64,000 bases of DNA from Bacillus sp. UNC438CL73TsuS30 (GCF_000482325.1 NZ_AXVA01000026.1:17991-81990); one strand, 5' to 3'. Positions 1 through 8,560 are shown, counted from the stretch's first letter. The notes: a model not told the origin generated them from the sequence alone. Made by a program: numbers and translations.

Positions 1-875
1 GGGGAAGAACGGTAAAAAATGTAACTGGCTATGACTTAACGAAATTAATCGTGGGATCGGAAGGGACGTTAGGGATTATCACAAAAGCAATTTTACAGCT
101 AATCCCTAAACCGCAATCTACCGGAACGTTAATGGTCCTTTTTGATGACCTCGTCATTGCCGGAAAAGCGATTTCCAGCATCCTGACAGGCGGGATTTTA
201 CCATCAAAATTGGAAATTATGGATCAAGCATCTGTTGTCGCTGTAGAACAATTTGAGCCATCCGGGTTACCCACCGATATCGAGGCGCTACTATTAATCG
301 AATTGGACGGACATCCTGCTGCCATCGAAGCAGAAGCCCAAAGGGTGAAGGAAATTTGTTTGGAAGTTGGCGCACGAGAAGTGAAAATAGCAGAAACAAA
401 GGGAGAAGAAGCCGAACTTTGGAAGGCACGAAAACTCGTTTCTCCAGCGATCGTTCGAAAAAAGCCAACGAAGATCTCAGAAGATGCGACGGTTCCGCGC
501 AGTCGGATTCCCGACATGTTTCAACGTTTAAAGGAAATAAGAGAAAAGTATAACCTCGATTTAGTTGTATTTGGCCACGCTGGAGATGGGAATTTGCATC
601 CCAATATCATCGCGGATAAACGTGATAGCGAAGAAATGAAACGAGTGGAAAAAGCGGTCGAGGAGATTTTTCAAGCTGCAGTGGAAATGGGCGGCACATT
701 ATCAGGAGAACACGGGATTGGAACGATGAAGGCCCCGTTTATGGAAATGGAGCTAGGTACAACCGGTTTATCGATGATGAAACGGATGAAAGCAGCCTGG
801 GATCCTCTTAATCTTTTAAACCCTGGAAAAATATTTCCGGAGCCTGGACAAAGGTTTGTGTTAACCGATGAGTAG
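1..875 (+). CDS. glcD: Glycolate oxidase FAD subunit GlcD (5' end outside window)
   Basis: The reading frame is open from base 3, so the gene starts upstream and only about the last 290 codons are present. The product would oxidise glycolate or a related 2-hydroxy acid to the keto acid with FAD, together with the iron-sulfur subunit encoded next. Visible family signatures are TGYDLTKL followed by VGSEGTLGIIT (the end of the FAD-binding PCMH fold) and, in the C-terminal FAD-oxidase domain, VFGHAGDGNLHPN and SGEHGIGTMK, which carry the conserved catalytic and metal-binding histidines. The C-terminus NLLNPGKIFP is typical of GlcD/LDH-D proteins. The stop overlaps the glcF start by 8 bases, so the two are translationally coupled. 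Substrate could also be D-lactate. Confidence 0.92.
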   Translation, partial: GRTVKNVTGYDLTKLIVGSEGTLGIITKAILQLIPKPQSTGTLMVLFDDLVIAGKAISSILTGGILPSKLEIMDQASVVAVEQFEPSGLPTDIEALLLIELDGHPAAIEAEAQRVKEICLEVGAREVKIAETKGEEAELWKARKLVSPAIVRKKPTKISEDATVPRSRIPDMFQRLKEIREKYNLDLVVFGHAGDGNLHPNIIADKRDSEEMKRVEKAVEEIFQAAVEMGGTLSGEHGIGTMKAPFMEMELGTTGLSMMKRMKAAWDPLNLLNPGKIFPEPGQRFVLTDE

Positions 876-2142
876 AAGCCATGGATTAGCCTATGAAGAA
901 ACGTTTGCCTGTGTCCAATGCGGCTATTGTTTGCCAAAATGCCCCACCTACGAGACGACCGGTGTGGAAACCCAGTCACCGCGGGGGCGTATTAATCTAG
1001 TAAAATTATTAGCCGAAGAAAAAATTTCAGTCGAGGCTGCCGCTTCTTCGATTGAATTATGTTTAGGCTGCCGAGCCTGCGAAACTGCTTGTCCAACCAA
1101 TGTTCAATATGGAACCATTTTGCAATCTGCTAAGGAATTGATCGCAAAAACGAAGCCTGCTTCCAAAATGGAAACGGTGCTCCTTGAAAAAGGATTGCCG
1201 AATAAAAAGTGGCAAAAGATTGCGGGGAGAGGGTTACAATTCGCGCAAAAAACCGGAATGGTGTCTTTAGCGAGAAAGTCAGGCATCATGAAGGCGTTCC
1301 CAGAAAGTATTCAGGCAATGGAATCCATTACTCCCATGATTAAGATGCCGACAAAAAAGGAAAGAGAATATCGAGTACTCCCTCCAATTGGGAAGAAGAC
1401 CTATACAGTTGGATTTTTTGTGGGCTGTATTATGGATGTGATGTTTTCAAAAATCAATAATGACAGTATGAAATTGCTGCAGCTTGCTGGTTGTGAAGTC
1501 ACTTTGATTGAAGAACAAACCTGCTGTGGAGCCCTTTTGCATCATAGTGGGAAAAAGGATGAGACCATCGCCCTTGCTAAAAAAAATATCGCCGCCTTTG
1601 AACGCTATGATTTTGATTTTATTGTCAATAGTATCGGTGGCTGTGGTGCGATGTTGGTGGAGTATCCGGAATTGTTTGAGGCAGACTCAGAATGGCATTC
1701 CCGTGCAGAGAAATTTGCCGCGCGGTGTAAAGACATTAGCGTTTTATTGGCCGAGAGTTCATTGCCATTTACTCAAGAAATTCGAAAAGTCGCAGCCTAC
1801 CAACCTTCATGCCATTTACAACATGTTCAAAAAGTCGTGAATGAGCCTCAGCAATTAATCAAGAAGATTCCGGGGATTGATTACCGTATGTTTGAAAAAC
1901 AGGACATGTGCTGCGGCTCTGCAGGAATCTATAATGTCGTCCACTACCATGAAGCAATGGAAGTGCTGGATCAAAAGATGCATCATCTTGAAAAAGTGGA
2001 GCCGGACATCGTCGTCACAAGTAATCCAGGCTGCCATTTACAGATGAAATTAGGTGTAGAGCGCGAAGGGAAAGCAGAAAAAATTAAAGTGGTTCATCTT
2101 GTTGAACTGCTAGCAGAGGCCTGTGAGATCGATAAAATTTGA
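868..2142 (+). CDS. glcF: Glycolate oxidase iron-sulfur subunit GlcF
   Basis: A 424-residue protein that passes electrons from the GlcD flavin toward the membrane quinone pool. It has two N-terminal 4Fe-4S ferredoxin motifs, CVQCGYCLPKCP and CLGCRACETACP, around residues 15 and 65. Two cysteine-rich CCG domains follow (CCGALLHHSG and CCGSAGIYN), each ending in a CxxH-type segment (PSCHLQ, PGCHLQ). Length and domain order match GlcF. It starts at ATG 868 inside the 3' end of glcD and the SDR gene follows after 16 bases, so the three genes look like one operon. Confidence 0.93.
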   Translation: MSRSHGLAYEETFACVQCGYCLPKCPTYETTGVETQSPRGRINLVKLLAEEKISVEAAASSIELCLGCRACETACPTNVQYGTILQSAKELIAKTKPASKMETVLLEKGLPNKKWQKIAGRGLQFAQKTGMVSLARKSGIMKAFPESIQAMESITPMIKMPTKKEREYRVLPPIGKKTYTVGFFVGCIMDVMFSKINNDSMKLLQLAGCEVTLIEEQTCCGALLHHSGKKDETIALAKKNIAAFERYDFDFIVNSIGGCGAMLVEYPELFEADSEWHSRAEKFAARCKDISVLLAESSLPFTQEIRKVAAYQPSCHLQHVQKVVNEPQQLIKKIPGIDYRMFEKQDMCCGSAGIYNVVHYHEAMEVLDQKMHHLEKVEPDIVVTSNPGCHLQMKLGVEREGKAEKIKVVHLVELLAEACEIDKI

Positions 2143-2158
2143 TATGGGGGAGAAAAAA

Positions 2159-2944
2159 ATGAACTTACATTTAGCAGGAAAGACAGCGATTGTGGTGGCA
2201 TCAAGTCAAGGATTGGGAAAAGCGATAGCGGCCCAACTCGTCATGGAGGGCGCTAATGTGATGTTAACGAGTCGAAATGAAGAAAAGTTGAAGGAAGTTC
2301 AAGAAGAGCTTCAGTCGTTGGGGGAAGGAAAAGTCGCCTATTTTCCCGCGGATATTACCAAAGCGGAAGACATTGTAGCATTGGTCCTGCATACGAGGGA
2401 AACCCTAGGGAACATTCAGATTTTAATTAATAACTCTGGAGGACCACAGGGGGGAGGGTTTGAAGATTTTGAAGATAAGGATTGGTATCAGGCTTTCGAA
2501 TTGAATCTATTAAGCTATGTGCGGCTGGTACGAGAAGTCTTGCCAGATTTAAAGAAAGAAGGCGGTAAAATTATTAATATCGGTTCTTCTTCTATTAAAC
2601 AACCGATAAATGGGTTAATTTTATCGAATACTTTTCGTTTAGGCGTTCTTGGGCTTGGGAAGAGCCTTGCTGAAGAACTGGCTCCGTATAATATTTTAGT
2701 TAATACCGTATCACCTGGCAGAATTGCAACAGACCGAGTAGCCTTTCTGGATCAGCTTAAGGCAGATAAGCTGGGAGTTTCTTCTGATGAGGTGGAGGCG
2801 GCTGCCAAAAAGAATATTCCTCTTGGAAGGTATGGTAAGCCTGAGGAGTTTGCAAGGGTTGTAGCTTTTTTAGCTTCGGATGCGAACACCTATGTTACAG
2901 GAAGTTCGTTGTTGGTGGACGGTGGGATGGTGAAATCGGTTTAA
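2159..2944 (+). CDS. Short-chain dehydrogenase/reductase (FabG-like, atypical active site)
   Basis: A 261-residue Rossmann-fold protein. I chose ATG 2159 because GGGGGAG lies 6-7 bases upstream; the frame extends further 5' without a ribosome site. The cofactor loop reads ASSQGLGKAIA rather than the classical TGxxxGxG, and the NNSGG motif replaces NNAG. The catalytic Ser is in IGSSS. Where classical SDRs have YxxxK, this protein reads SNTFRLGVLGLGKSLA, so the aligned Tyr and Lys are Ser and Arg. The C-terminal GSSLLVDGGM is normal. The same substitution occurs in a recognised SDR subgroup (from memory), so it may act on an unusual substrate or be non-catalytic. It is the last gene before a strong terminator and probably belongs to the glycolate operon. 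Confidence 0.85.
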   Translation: MNLHLAGKTAIVVASSQGLGKAIAAQLVMEGANVMLTSRNEEKLKEVQEELQSLGEGKVAYFPADITKAEDIVALVLHTRETLGNIQILINNSGGPQGGGFEDFEDKDWYQAFELNLLSYVRLVREVLPDLKKEGGKIINIGSSSIKQPINGLILSNTFRLGVLGLGKSLAEELAPYNILVNTVSPGRIATDRVAFLDQLKADKLGVSSDEVEAAAKKNIPLGRYGKPEEFARVVAFLASDANTYVTGSSLLVDGGMVKSV

Positions 2945-2963
2945 GGACCTAGTTACATTTCGG

Positions 2964-2998
2964 GCAGGCTTCGTTTCTATATGAAGCCTGCTTTTTTT
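2964..2998 (+). terminator. Rho-independent terminator after the glcDF-SDR operon
   Basis: The 9-bp stem GCAGGCTTC / GAAGCCTGC is followed by seven T residues, 20 bases after the SDR stop codon. Confidence 0.9.
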
Positions 2999-3000
2999 AT

Positions 3001-3310
3001 GGAGGGTAAATGGCTAGAAGTGGAGGGTAAAAGGGGAGAACCTGAATGTAAACGCCCCGAAATGGTGGGTTAAGGGCCAAAACCGGTGGGTAAATGAGAT
3101 TAGGTTGAAAAAGAGGCATGATCTAGGGTTGGGATTTTACTGAAAGTGGTAATTTATTTCTTAAAAAGGTAATTTTTAAAGAAAGATACCTGATTTTCAG
3201 AAGCTAAAATACGAAGTGGTGGGTAAAAGGTAAGAACCGGAATGTAAATGCCACAAAGTGTTGGGAAAAGAGCCAATACCAGTGGGTAAAGAAATGGCCG
3301 TTTTTATGAT
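3001..3310. repeat. Degenerate GTGGGTAAA-type intergenic repeat region
   Basis: No convincing gene is present here. The stretch contains repeated variants of GGAGGGTAAA / GGTGGGTAAA spaced 20-40 bases apart, and a segment TTTTACTGAAAGTGGTAAT. The same segment occurs, nearly identical, inside the 217-bp tandem repeat at 35205-35765, so the two regions belong to one dispersed repeat family. Confidence 0.6.
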
Positions 3311-3394
3311 ATCGACACAAAATGGAATTTTATCAACACTTTTTGATAGGATATCAACACAAAATTAGATTTTAACGACAATTTTAAGGACGCA

Positions 3395-3440
3395 GGGACC
3401 GTTCTCACTCATAGACAAAAAAAGCCGGGAGAACCGTCCC
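3395..3440. repeat. GGGACGGTTCTC-type hairpin repeat, copy 1
   Basis: An imperfect inverted repeat, GGGACCGTTCTC ... GAGAACCGTCCC, with a 22-base loop. It belongs to a family recurring at 5846, 6311, 30254, 31825 and 38674. It sits just beyond the 3' end of the minus-strand gene at 3449, where it could also act as that gene's terminator. Confidence 0.75.
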
Positions 3441-3448
3441 GGTGGAAT

Positions 3449-3916
3449 TTAATATTCTCCTTTAATGACAAAATACGAGCCTCGAATGGTTCCTGCTAGT
3501 TTAGACTTCTGCCTAGCAAACTTAAACTTCTCTTCTAATTCCTTTGGTACCTCCATCCCATCAGACAGCTTAAAACCAACGGCCCGCTTCGGCTTAGGGC
3601 CATCAAGCGTATACAGTACGTTGACCGAAAGACCATCCTCATAAAAAACGTAAGTCCAATTGATATTTTCCACTTGAAAACGCGATGTCTCTAAAGGTTT
3701 GGCCGCAAACTCAATATCACGTTCTTCTTTCAAAATTCGGTTCACATAATCAAGGGTCTCCCCGCTTTCGCTAGCTGGTACAACCGTAAATTCATGCTTG
3801 TATTTGTTCATAAAGTAGCGGGCTTCATTCGCACGTAAACCAGCAAGTGCGTCTGCTACAGGTGAAGACTCTAAACCAACCGTAGACACATTTTTAAAAT
3901 CAACGACATAGGACAT
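3449..3916 (-). CDS. Conserved-looking hypothetical protein, 155 aa
   Basis: I do not recognise the family. Two in-frame ATGs lie at 3922 and 3916; the second (protein starting MSYVVDFKNV) is preferred because the GAGGAGGA ribosome site lies about 8 bases upstream of it but almost touches the first. The protein is soluble and charged, without signal peptide, membrane segment or clear motif. It has an Arg/Glu-rich middle and a hydrophobic C-terminal strand ending IRGSYFVIKGEY. It stands alone between repeats and is convergent with nothing. Codon use matches its neighbours and the ribosome site is strong, so it is probably a real gene. Confidence 0.7.
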   Translation of the reverse strand: MSYVVDFKNVSTVGLESSPVADALAGLRANEARYFMNKYKHEFTVVPASESGETLDYVNRILKEERDIEFAAKPLETSRFQVENINWTYVFYEDGLSVNVLYTLDGPKPKRAVGFKLSDGMEVPKELEEKFKFARQKSKLAGTIRGSYFVIKGEY

Positions 3917-4062
3917 TTCCATTCCTCCTCTTCTATCTAAAGGACAAATCCTTACCTTTCCATTATGGTCAGTTTTTGAAAATTTAACTAGATATGTCTA
4001 TGTATTTATTCTATCACCAATTATTTTACTTCAGAGAAAGTTAACGAGCCATATAAATGTAC

Positions 4063-4416
4063 CTAATTCATTATTTTGTTTAATACCTTTTCTTCGCCAT
4101 TTAAAGTATAGGATTCTAAAACAATCTTACCTTCAGCATTTTTGAAATAGTAATAAGTTTTAGGATCGCCTTTAATCTTCACGGAAACCATCCAATTTTT
4201 ACTTCCTGAAAGGTTTGCAATAAAAGGCTCTGATACTATGTGTTTTTCAGGGATATTTGATACGGTTGTGAAATACTTATTAACTGCATTTTCAACGGAA
4301 ATTAATTTATATTTCACATATCCCCATATTCCCGCAGCGACACTTAATATACAAATAATAAAAATAAAAATTTTTTTGACTGTTCTCCATATTGGAGATA
4401 TTATAGTCTCCCTCAA
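4063..4416 (-). CDS. DUF3139-like single-pass membrane protein
   Basis: About 117 residues. A TTG at 4416 is preferred over the GTG at 4428 because AAAGGGTGG lies about 8 bases upstream of the TTG and overlaps the GTG. Residues around 13-37 form one transmembrane helix (IFIFIICILSVAAGIWGYVK). An extracellular part follows, with NKYFTTVSNIPEKHIVSE and a YYYFKNAEGK segment. That is the layout of small Bacillus DUF3139 proteins as I remember them. The function of that family is unknown. Confidence 0.65.
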   Translation of the reverse strand: MRETIISPIWRTVKKIFIFIICILSVAAGIWGYVKYKLISVENAVNKYFTTVSNIPEKHIVSEPFIANLSGSKNWMVSVKIKGDPKTYYYFKNAEGKIVLESYTLNGEEKVLNKIMN

Positions 4417-4728
4417 TTTTAGAACCACCCTTTCTATTTAGTGTAATTTTACACTTATTGTAACATAAAGGAAATGTAAGTTGGTACTACTATTGAGTTA
4501 GAATAGGAAACAGAAGAAATTAGGAAATGCGACTGGATCCACGATGAGGCCGCTCAACCATATTGATTTGTTAGTGGAATAGTGTCTGTTTTTGTCTGTT
4601 TTTATCTTGTTTTATCGAATGGATTTTTTAAAAGTCGGAAAATGTTATAATGATTGTAGTGTCCAAGTTGCCTCATATGATTAGCAGATATACACAGTAA
4701 TAATAATTTTTCGAGGTGTGATTCCAAA

Positions 4729-4995
4729 ATGAAACTGGCAGATTTGGAAATGGCTATAAGCAAGAAAAGAGAAGAGATGATTCAGGTAGGAATGGATAAA
4801 GGATTGGTGTGTCATGAAACAATCAAATGTAGCCAAGAGCTCGATCAGCTACTAAATGATTATAATCATTATGTATTAATTGAAACAAAACAAACCAATC
4901 CAATAGATGTATACCATGAATTTTTACTATTTTTACAAAAAACACTTTTTAAGTCTGTACGTATAGGTTACAGTTCTATTTTTTCTATACTATAA
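4729..4995 (+). CDS. Spo0E-like aspartyl-phosphate phosphatase
   Basis: An 88-residue protein whose first 60 residues fit the Spo0E family: two helices, with CSQELDQLLNDYN carrying the signature SQELD loop needed to dephosphorylate Spo0A~P. The role would be to delay sporulation. The C-terminal 28 residues (from IDVYHEF) are hydrophobic and not typical of the family, possibly read-through after loss of an earlier stop. The ribosome site GAGGTG lies 11 bases before the ATG. It is one of three Spo0E-like genes in the window. Confidence 0.85.
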   Translation: MKLADLEMAISKKREEMIQVGMDKGLVCHETIKCSQELDQLLNDYNHYVLIETKQTNPIDVYHEFLLFLQKTLFKSVRIGYSSIFSIL

Positions 4996-5024
4996 TGTGA
5001 AAATGATATTTTCATTTTGATAGG

Positions 5025-5051
5025 GAGTGGCTGAAAATGTCACTCTTTTTT
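5025..5051 (+). terminator. Terminator after the Spo0E-like gene
   Basis: A short stem GAGTG / CACTC with an 11-base loop is followed by seven T residues. Confidence 0.6.
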
Positions 5052-5130
5052 TCTCTATTCTTTTTTGAAAAATAAACATGAGAACATCCCTATAGAATTT
5101 GGGTATGATGATAAAGGAAGGAAGTGGAAA

Positions 5131-5841
5131 ATGATGAATTTCGAAACGGTTATGCAGGAACTGGAAGCGCTTGGCAAGGAACGGATGAAAAAGATTTACA
5201 TAAGCAATGGTGCACATGAACCGCTTTTTGGCGTGGCTACGGGTGCAATGAAGCCGATTGCGAAGAAAATCAAGAAAGATCAGTCATTGGCCGAGGAGCT
5301 TTACGCCACCGGAAACTATGATGCCATGTATTTTGCTGGAATCATTGCGGATCCCATGGCCATGACGGAGGAGGATTTTGAGCGTTGGATCGATACGGCG
5401 TATTTTTATATGCTGTCTGATTATGTTGTTGCCGTAACATTGGCGGAAACTGATATTGCGCAAGCTGTTGCCGATAAATGGATTGCTAGCGGGGAAGAGC
5501 TTAAAATGTCGGCAGGCTGGAGCTGTTACTGCTGGCTTTTGGGTAATCGCCCGGACAGTGAGTTTAGTGCGAGCAAGCTTGCCGGTATGCTTGATCTGGT
5601 CAAAAATACGATACATGATGCTCCGGATCGGACGAAATCGGGGATGAATAATTTTATGTACACCGTCGGGATTTCCTATGTGCCGCTCCATGAGAAGGCG
5701 GTTGAAACGGCAAAGGCAGTGGGTCCAGTCGAAATCAAGCGGGACAAGAAAAAAAGCAGTATTCTGCATGCTTCCGAAAATATTCAAAAAGATCTAGACC
5801 GAGGGAGACTTGGCTTCAAACGTAAATATGTTAGGTGTTAA
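5131..5841 (+). CDS. AlkD-like DNA alkylation repair protein
   Basis: A 236-residue HEAT-repeat-like protein matching the DNA alkylation repair (PF08713) family by its pattern. The signs are KIYISNGAHEPLFGVATGAMKPIAKKI near the N-terminus, then ELYATGNYDAMYFAGIIAD, MLSDYVVAV, and a C-terminal KIK-type basic segment. These proteins are alkyl-purine glycosylases or their non-catalytic relatives. ATG 5131 is chosen because AAGGAAGGAAGTGG precedes it; the upstream extension has only a TTG and no ribosome site. It is monocistronic and followed by a hairpin repeat. Family membership is judged from pattern only. Confidence 0.75.
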   Translation: MMNFETVMQELEALGKERMKKIYISNGAHEPLFGVATGAMKPIAKKIKKDQSLAEELYATGNYDAMYFAGIIADPMAMTEEDFERWIDTAYFYMLSDYVVAVTLAETDIAQAVADKWIASGEELKMSAGWSCYCWLLGNRPDSEFSASKLAGMLDLVKNTIHDAPDRTKSGMNNFMYTVGISYVPLHEKAVETAKAVGPVEIKRDKKKSSILHASENIQKDLDRGRLGFKRKYVRC

Positions 5842-5845
5842 GTGA

Positions 5846-5897
5846 CCACGGGGACGGTTCTTACGGCTTTTTTAGGCCATGAGAACCGTCCCTGTGG
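5846..5897. repeat. GGGACGGTTCTC-type hairpin repeat, copy 2
   Basis: CCACGGGGACGGTTCT and AGAACCGTCCCTGTGG form a 14-16 bp arm either side of a short T-rich loop, directly after the AlkD-like stop codon. This copy is the best-preserved in the window. Confidence 0.85.
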
Positions 5898-6021
5898 CTT
5901 TTAATCTAAATCTAGTGATAAGAATTTCTAGCATTTCAGATAAGCGCATGATGTTTGCCCTAGCAAGAAGTCATATCTATCATACTTTATAGTAAGTCCA
6001 CTTTTGAAAGGAGGGACTTAC

Positions 6022-6246
6022 ATGCAATTAAATTATGAAACGGCCCGTCACTTAGAGGGTGAATTGGTTCGTTTTAAGAAAGAAAACGGAGAATGGGCAG
6101 TAGGTAGAGTCGTTGAAATAAGACAGGATGGATTAGAAATTGTTGAATTCAATCCTTCTTATAAAAATGAAGGTTATGGATATGGATTTTGGGGAGCATG
6201 TTTCATTCCATTTTGCTGGCCAATATTTCCATTTTGTTGGTTTTAA
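6022..6246 (+). CDS. Small hypothetical protein with aromatic/Cys-rich tail
   Basis: A 74-residue protein starting at ATG 6022 behind AAAGGAGGGAC. The first 50 residues look like a small SH3-like barrel (ELVRFKKENGEWAVGRVVEI ... LEIVEF). The last 25 residues are Gly/Tyr-rich and then very hydrophobic with Trp, Phe and two Cys (FIPFCWPIFPFCWF). I do not recognise the family. Such a tail suggests association with membrane or spore surface, which is speculation. Confidence 0.7.
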   Translation: MQLNYETARHLEGELVRFKKENGEWAVGRVVEIRQDGLEIVEFNPSYKNEGYGYGFWGACFIPFCWPIFPFCWF

Positions 6247-6260
6247 TTTCGACATGAAGG

Positions 6261-6308
6261 TGACCCAAGCGGGCGTTGAATGACAACCCATTTGGGTCAG
6301 TTTTTTTG
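6261..6308 (+). terminator. Terminator after the 74-aa protein gene
   Basis: Stem TGACCCAA / TTGGGTCA with a 23-base loop is followed by eight T-rich bases. Confidence 0.8.
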
Positions 6309-6310
6309 TA

Positions 6311-6373
6311 CGGGGTGGGGAACCACGTACGGCTTTTTTAGCCTGAAAAAAGGCAAGTAGAACCGTCCCTATG
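6311..6373. repeat. GGGACGGTTCTC-type hairpin repeat, copy 3 (degenerate)
   Basis: A decayed left arm (CGGGGTGGGGAACCACGTACGG) and an intact right arm (AGAACCGTCCCTATGGA) flank the same CGGCTTTTTTAG loop seen in copy 2. Confidence 0.6.
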
Positions 6374-6595
6374 GATTTACATCTGTATATCTAGCTAAAA
6401 ATAATGATTTTTTAAGGATAAATAGAAACAAATTACTAAAAGTTTCCTCACCTCCTTTCCTCAAAAATTAATGCTTACTAGACTAATAAAGTTTTTTTCA
6501 ATCTAGAAAACATTTTTCTCAATTATGAAATGAAATAAGACTGACTAGTTTAATACACCCTTTGAAGAACAGTCACTTAACAGAGAATTAAAGAT

Positions 6596-6611
6596 TGGCA
6601 TGGGAATTGCA
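6596..6611 (+). promoter_or_regulatory. Sigma-54 (-24/-12) promoter for the second Spo0E-like gene
   Basis: TGGCATGGGAATTGCA matches TGGCAC-N5-TTGCA with correct GG-N10-GC spacing, about 60 bases before the start codon at 6673. The AT-rich segment at 6490-6530 (TTTTTTTCAATCTAG...CTCAATTATGAAAT) resembles the upstream activator sites of the other sigma-54 promoters in the window. Confidence 0.75.
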
Positions 6612-6672
6612 AACTATATATACATTAGCAAAGGAGATTGATATCCCTTGATTGCTTTAAGGAGGAATAAAG

Positions 6673-6858
6673 ATGGAACTTATGAAATATGTGGAAGAAT
6701 ACAAATATCTAAAAATAGAAATGGAAAAGTCAGGATCAATATATGGCCTGTCTGATCCAAGAACCATTAAATATAGTCAAGATTTAGATATATTAATTAA
6801 CAAAATGATGAAAATTAGATATCCAGGATTAGCACGGAGAATTAAGCACCTCTCCTAG
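6673..6858 (+). CDS. Spo0E-like aspartyl-phosphate phosphatase
   Basis: A 61-residue protein with the Spo0E family two-helix pattern and the motif YSQDLDILINKMM. It would remove phosphate from Spo0A~P and restrain sporulation. AAGGAGG lies 10 bases before ATG. A sigma-54-type promoter sits directly upstream, and the gene lies next to the cysteine regulon, so it may respond to the same activator. Confidence 0.85.
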   Translation: MELMKYVEEYKYLKIEMEKSGSIYGLSDPRTIKYSQDLDILINKMMKIRYPGLARRIKHLS

Positions 6859-7051
6859 GGTGTTACGGACATACGAAATACTTAGAAGCTAGAATCATAT
6901 TTAGAATCCCTCCAATTATAGGAAATTATTCTCAATATTGCAAAATTGGTAGGTTCGATCATTCCAATGTTTTGCAGTGAACCTTGGCAAAAATGAAAAT
7001 AACTTGAAAATTTTAAAATGAAAACTGCAGATTTTATAAGGTTTACAGAAT

Positions 7052-7067
7052 TGGCATAACTTTTGCA
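7052..7067 (+). promoter_or_regulatory. Sigma-54 promoter for the first PLP lyase
   Basis: TGGCATAACTTTTGCA has GG at 7053 and GC at 7065, exactly 10 bases apart, and lies 83 bases before the start codon at 7150. Confidence 0.85.
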
Positions 7068-7149
7068 TATAAAGACTTGTATACAACGAATAGGAAGAAA
7101 TAAAAACTGCAGCAATTCAGATTACAAAAATTAGGAGGCGAAAATACTC

Positions 7150-8307
7150 ATGAACTATACATCAAAACTAGTAAAAGTAAACAAAGATACAGGGCATGGC
7201 TCACACATCACCCCTGTTTATATGACTTCCACATTTGTTTTTGATAATGCAGAGGTAGGAGCACAACGCTTCGCGGGAGCGGATCCAGGATTTATGTATT
7301 CACGCCTGGGAAATCCAAATGTAAGAGAACTGGAGGAGAAGGTAGCAGAATTGGAATTTGGTGAAGGGTGTTTGGCTTTCTCATCTGGAATGGCTGCCAT
7401 AACTGGCTGCCTGTTGGGTGTTTTGCAGGCAGGGGATCATGTTGTTGCACACACAGCGTTGTATGGGGCGACGCACGCATTTCTATCTAAAACGGTAAAG
7501 AAATTTGGAATTGATGTAACATTTGTCCCCTTTAAGACGGGGGAAGAGATTGAACCACACATAACAGATAGAACGAAAGTAATCTACTTTGAAACCCCCT
7601 CCAATCCTACGCTTTCCTTGGTAGATATGAAGAGTGTAGCGGGGCTTGCTAAGCAAAAGAGAATCTTGACGGTTGTTGATAATACATTTTTGTCTCCATA
7701 CTTACAAAATCCTATTTTATGCGGCATTGATATTGTCATCCACAGTGCAACCAAATATTTGTCTGGTCATGGATATCTTATTGGCGGACTCGTCATTTCC
7801 AGTAAGGAAATCATTGATCCGATGAGAAAAGAAGTGCAGAAGACGATGGGAGCAAATTTGTCCCCTATGGATGCCTGGCTTCTCTGTCAGGGGATACGTA
7901 CCTTGCATATTCGCATGGACCGCTCTCAAGAAAATGCACAGATTTTGGCTGAACGTCTGGAAAAACATGAAGCGATAGAGAAGGTATATTTTCCCGGACT
8001 TGCAAGCTTTGAAGATCAACAGATCATGGAGAAACAAATGAAAGGTCCCGGAGCAATGATTTCTTTTGTCTTGAAGGGGGGATACGAAACAGGTGTTAAA
8101 CTTATGAATTCAGTAAAACTGAGTACTTTAGCCGTTTCCCTAGGTGATGTAGGTACATTAATTCAACATCCAGCTTCGATGACACATGCGATTATCCCAA
8201 AAGAAGAAAGAGAAAAAGCAGGTCTCGATGATGGACTCGTTCGTTTTTCAGTTGGAATTGAGGATGTAGAAGATATATGGAAGGATCTTGAAACAGCATT
8301 AGAATAA
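7150..8307 (+). CDS. Cys/Met-metabolism PLP enzyme (cystathionine/methionine gamma-lyase family)
   Basis: A 385-residue enzyme of the trans-sulfuration family. Motifs in order are the active-site entry YMTSTFVFDNAEVGAQRF, YSRLGNPNVRELEEK, SSGMAAITG (phosphate cup), FETPSNPTL, VVDNTF, and the PLP lysine in HSATKYLSGHG. The C-terminal RFSVGIED is standard. Position 116 of methionine gamma-lyase (Cys in LYGCT) is Ala here (LYGATHAFL), so cystathionine or cysteine may be a better substrate than methionine. The likely role is release of sulfide or methanethiol plus a keto acid. It has its own sigma-54 promoter and terminator and stands next to the activator gene. Confidence 0.9.
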   Translation: MNYTSKLVKVNKDTGHGSHITPVYMTSTFVFDNAEVGAQRFAGADPGFMYSRLGNPNVRELEEKVAELEFGEGCLAFSSGMAAITGCLLGVLQAGDHVVAHTALYGATHAFLSKTVKKFGIDVTFVPFKTGEEIEPHITDRTKVIYFETPSNPTLSLVDMKSVAGLAKQKRILTVVDNTFLSPYLQNPILCGIDIVIHSATKYLSGHGYLIGGLVISSKEIIDPMRKEVQKTMGANLSPMDAWLLCQGIRTLHIRMDRSQENAQILAERLEKHEAIEKVYFPGLASFEDQQIMEKQMKGPGAMISFVLKGGYETGVKLMNSVKLSTLAVSLGDVGTLIQHPASMTHAIIPKEEREKAGLDDGLVRFSVGIEDVEDIWKDLETALE

Positions 8308-8433
8308 CAGTACGGCAATAGGAATTACTCTTCAGTAACGTCTTTGGTAGGTAAATATCTGAAATTTTATCAACCTTGAGAGAATGTATTTTCATAATTG
8401 AAAAATTTAGTATAATAGGAAAATAGAAAATTG

Positions 8434-8461
8434 GCAAAACAATGATGTTTTGCTTTTTTTT
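8434..8461 (+). terminator. Terminator after the first PLP lyase
   Basis: Stem GCAAAAC / GTTTTGC with a 6-base loop is followed by eight or nine T residues. Confidence 0.8.
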
Positions 8462-8486
8462 ACATAGTTTTTCGGAAATTTATAGT

Positions 8487-8502
8487 TGGCTTGAAAATTG
8501 CA
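8487..8502 (+). promoter_or_regulatory. Weak sigma-54-like promoter before the activator gene
   Basis: TGGCTTGAAAATTGCA keeps the invariant GG-N10-GC spacing but departs from consensus at two positions of the -24 box. It lies 58 bases before the GTG start. It would make the activator self-regulating, if real. Confidence 0.45.
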
Positions 8503-8560
8503 TGGAGAAATAGTACGTGGAAAAATTTAAAAGAACTGGAGCATACAGGAGGTAGAAAAC

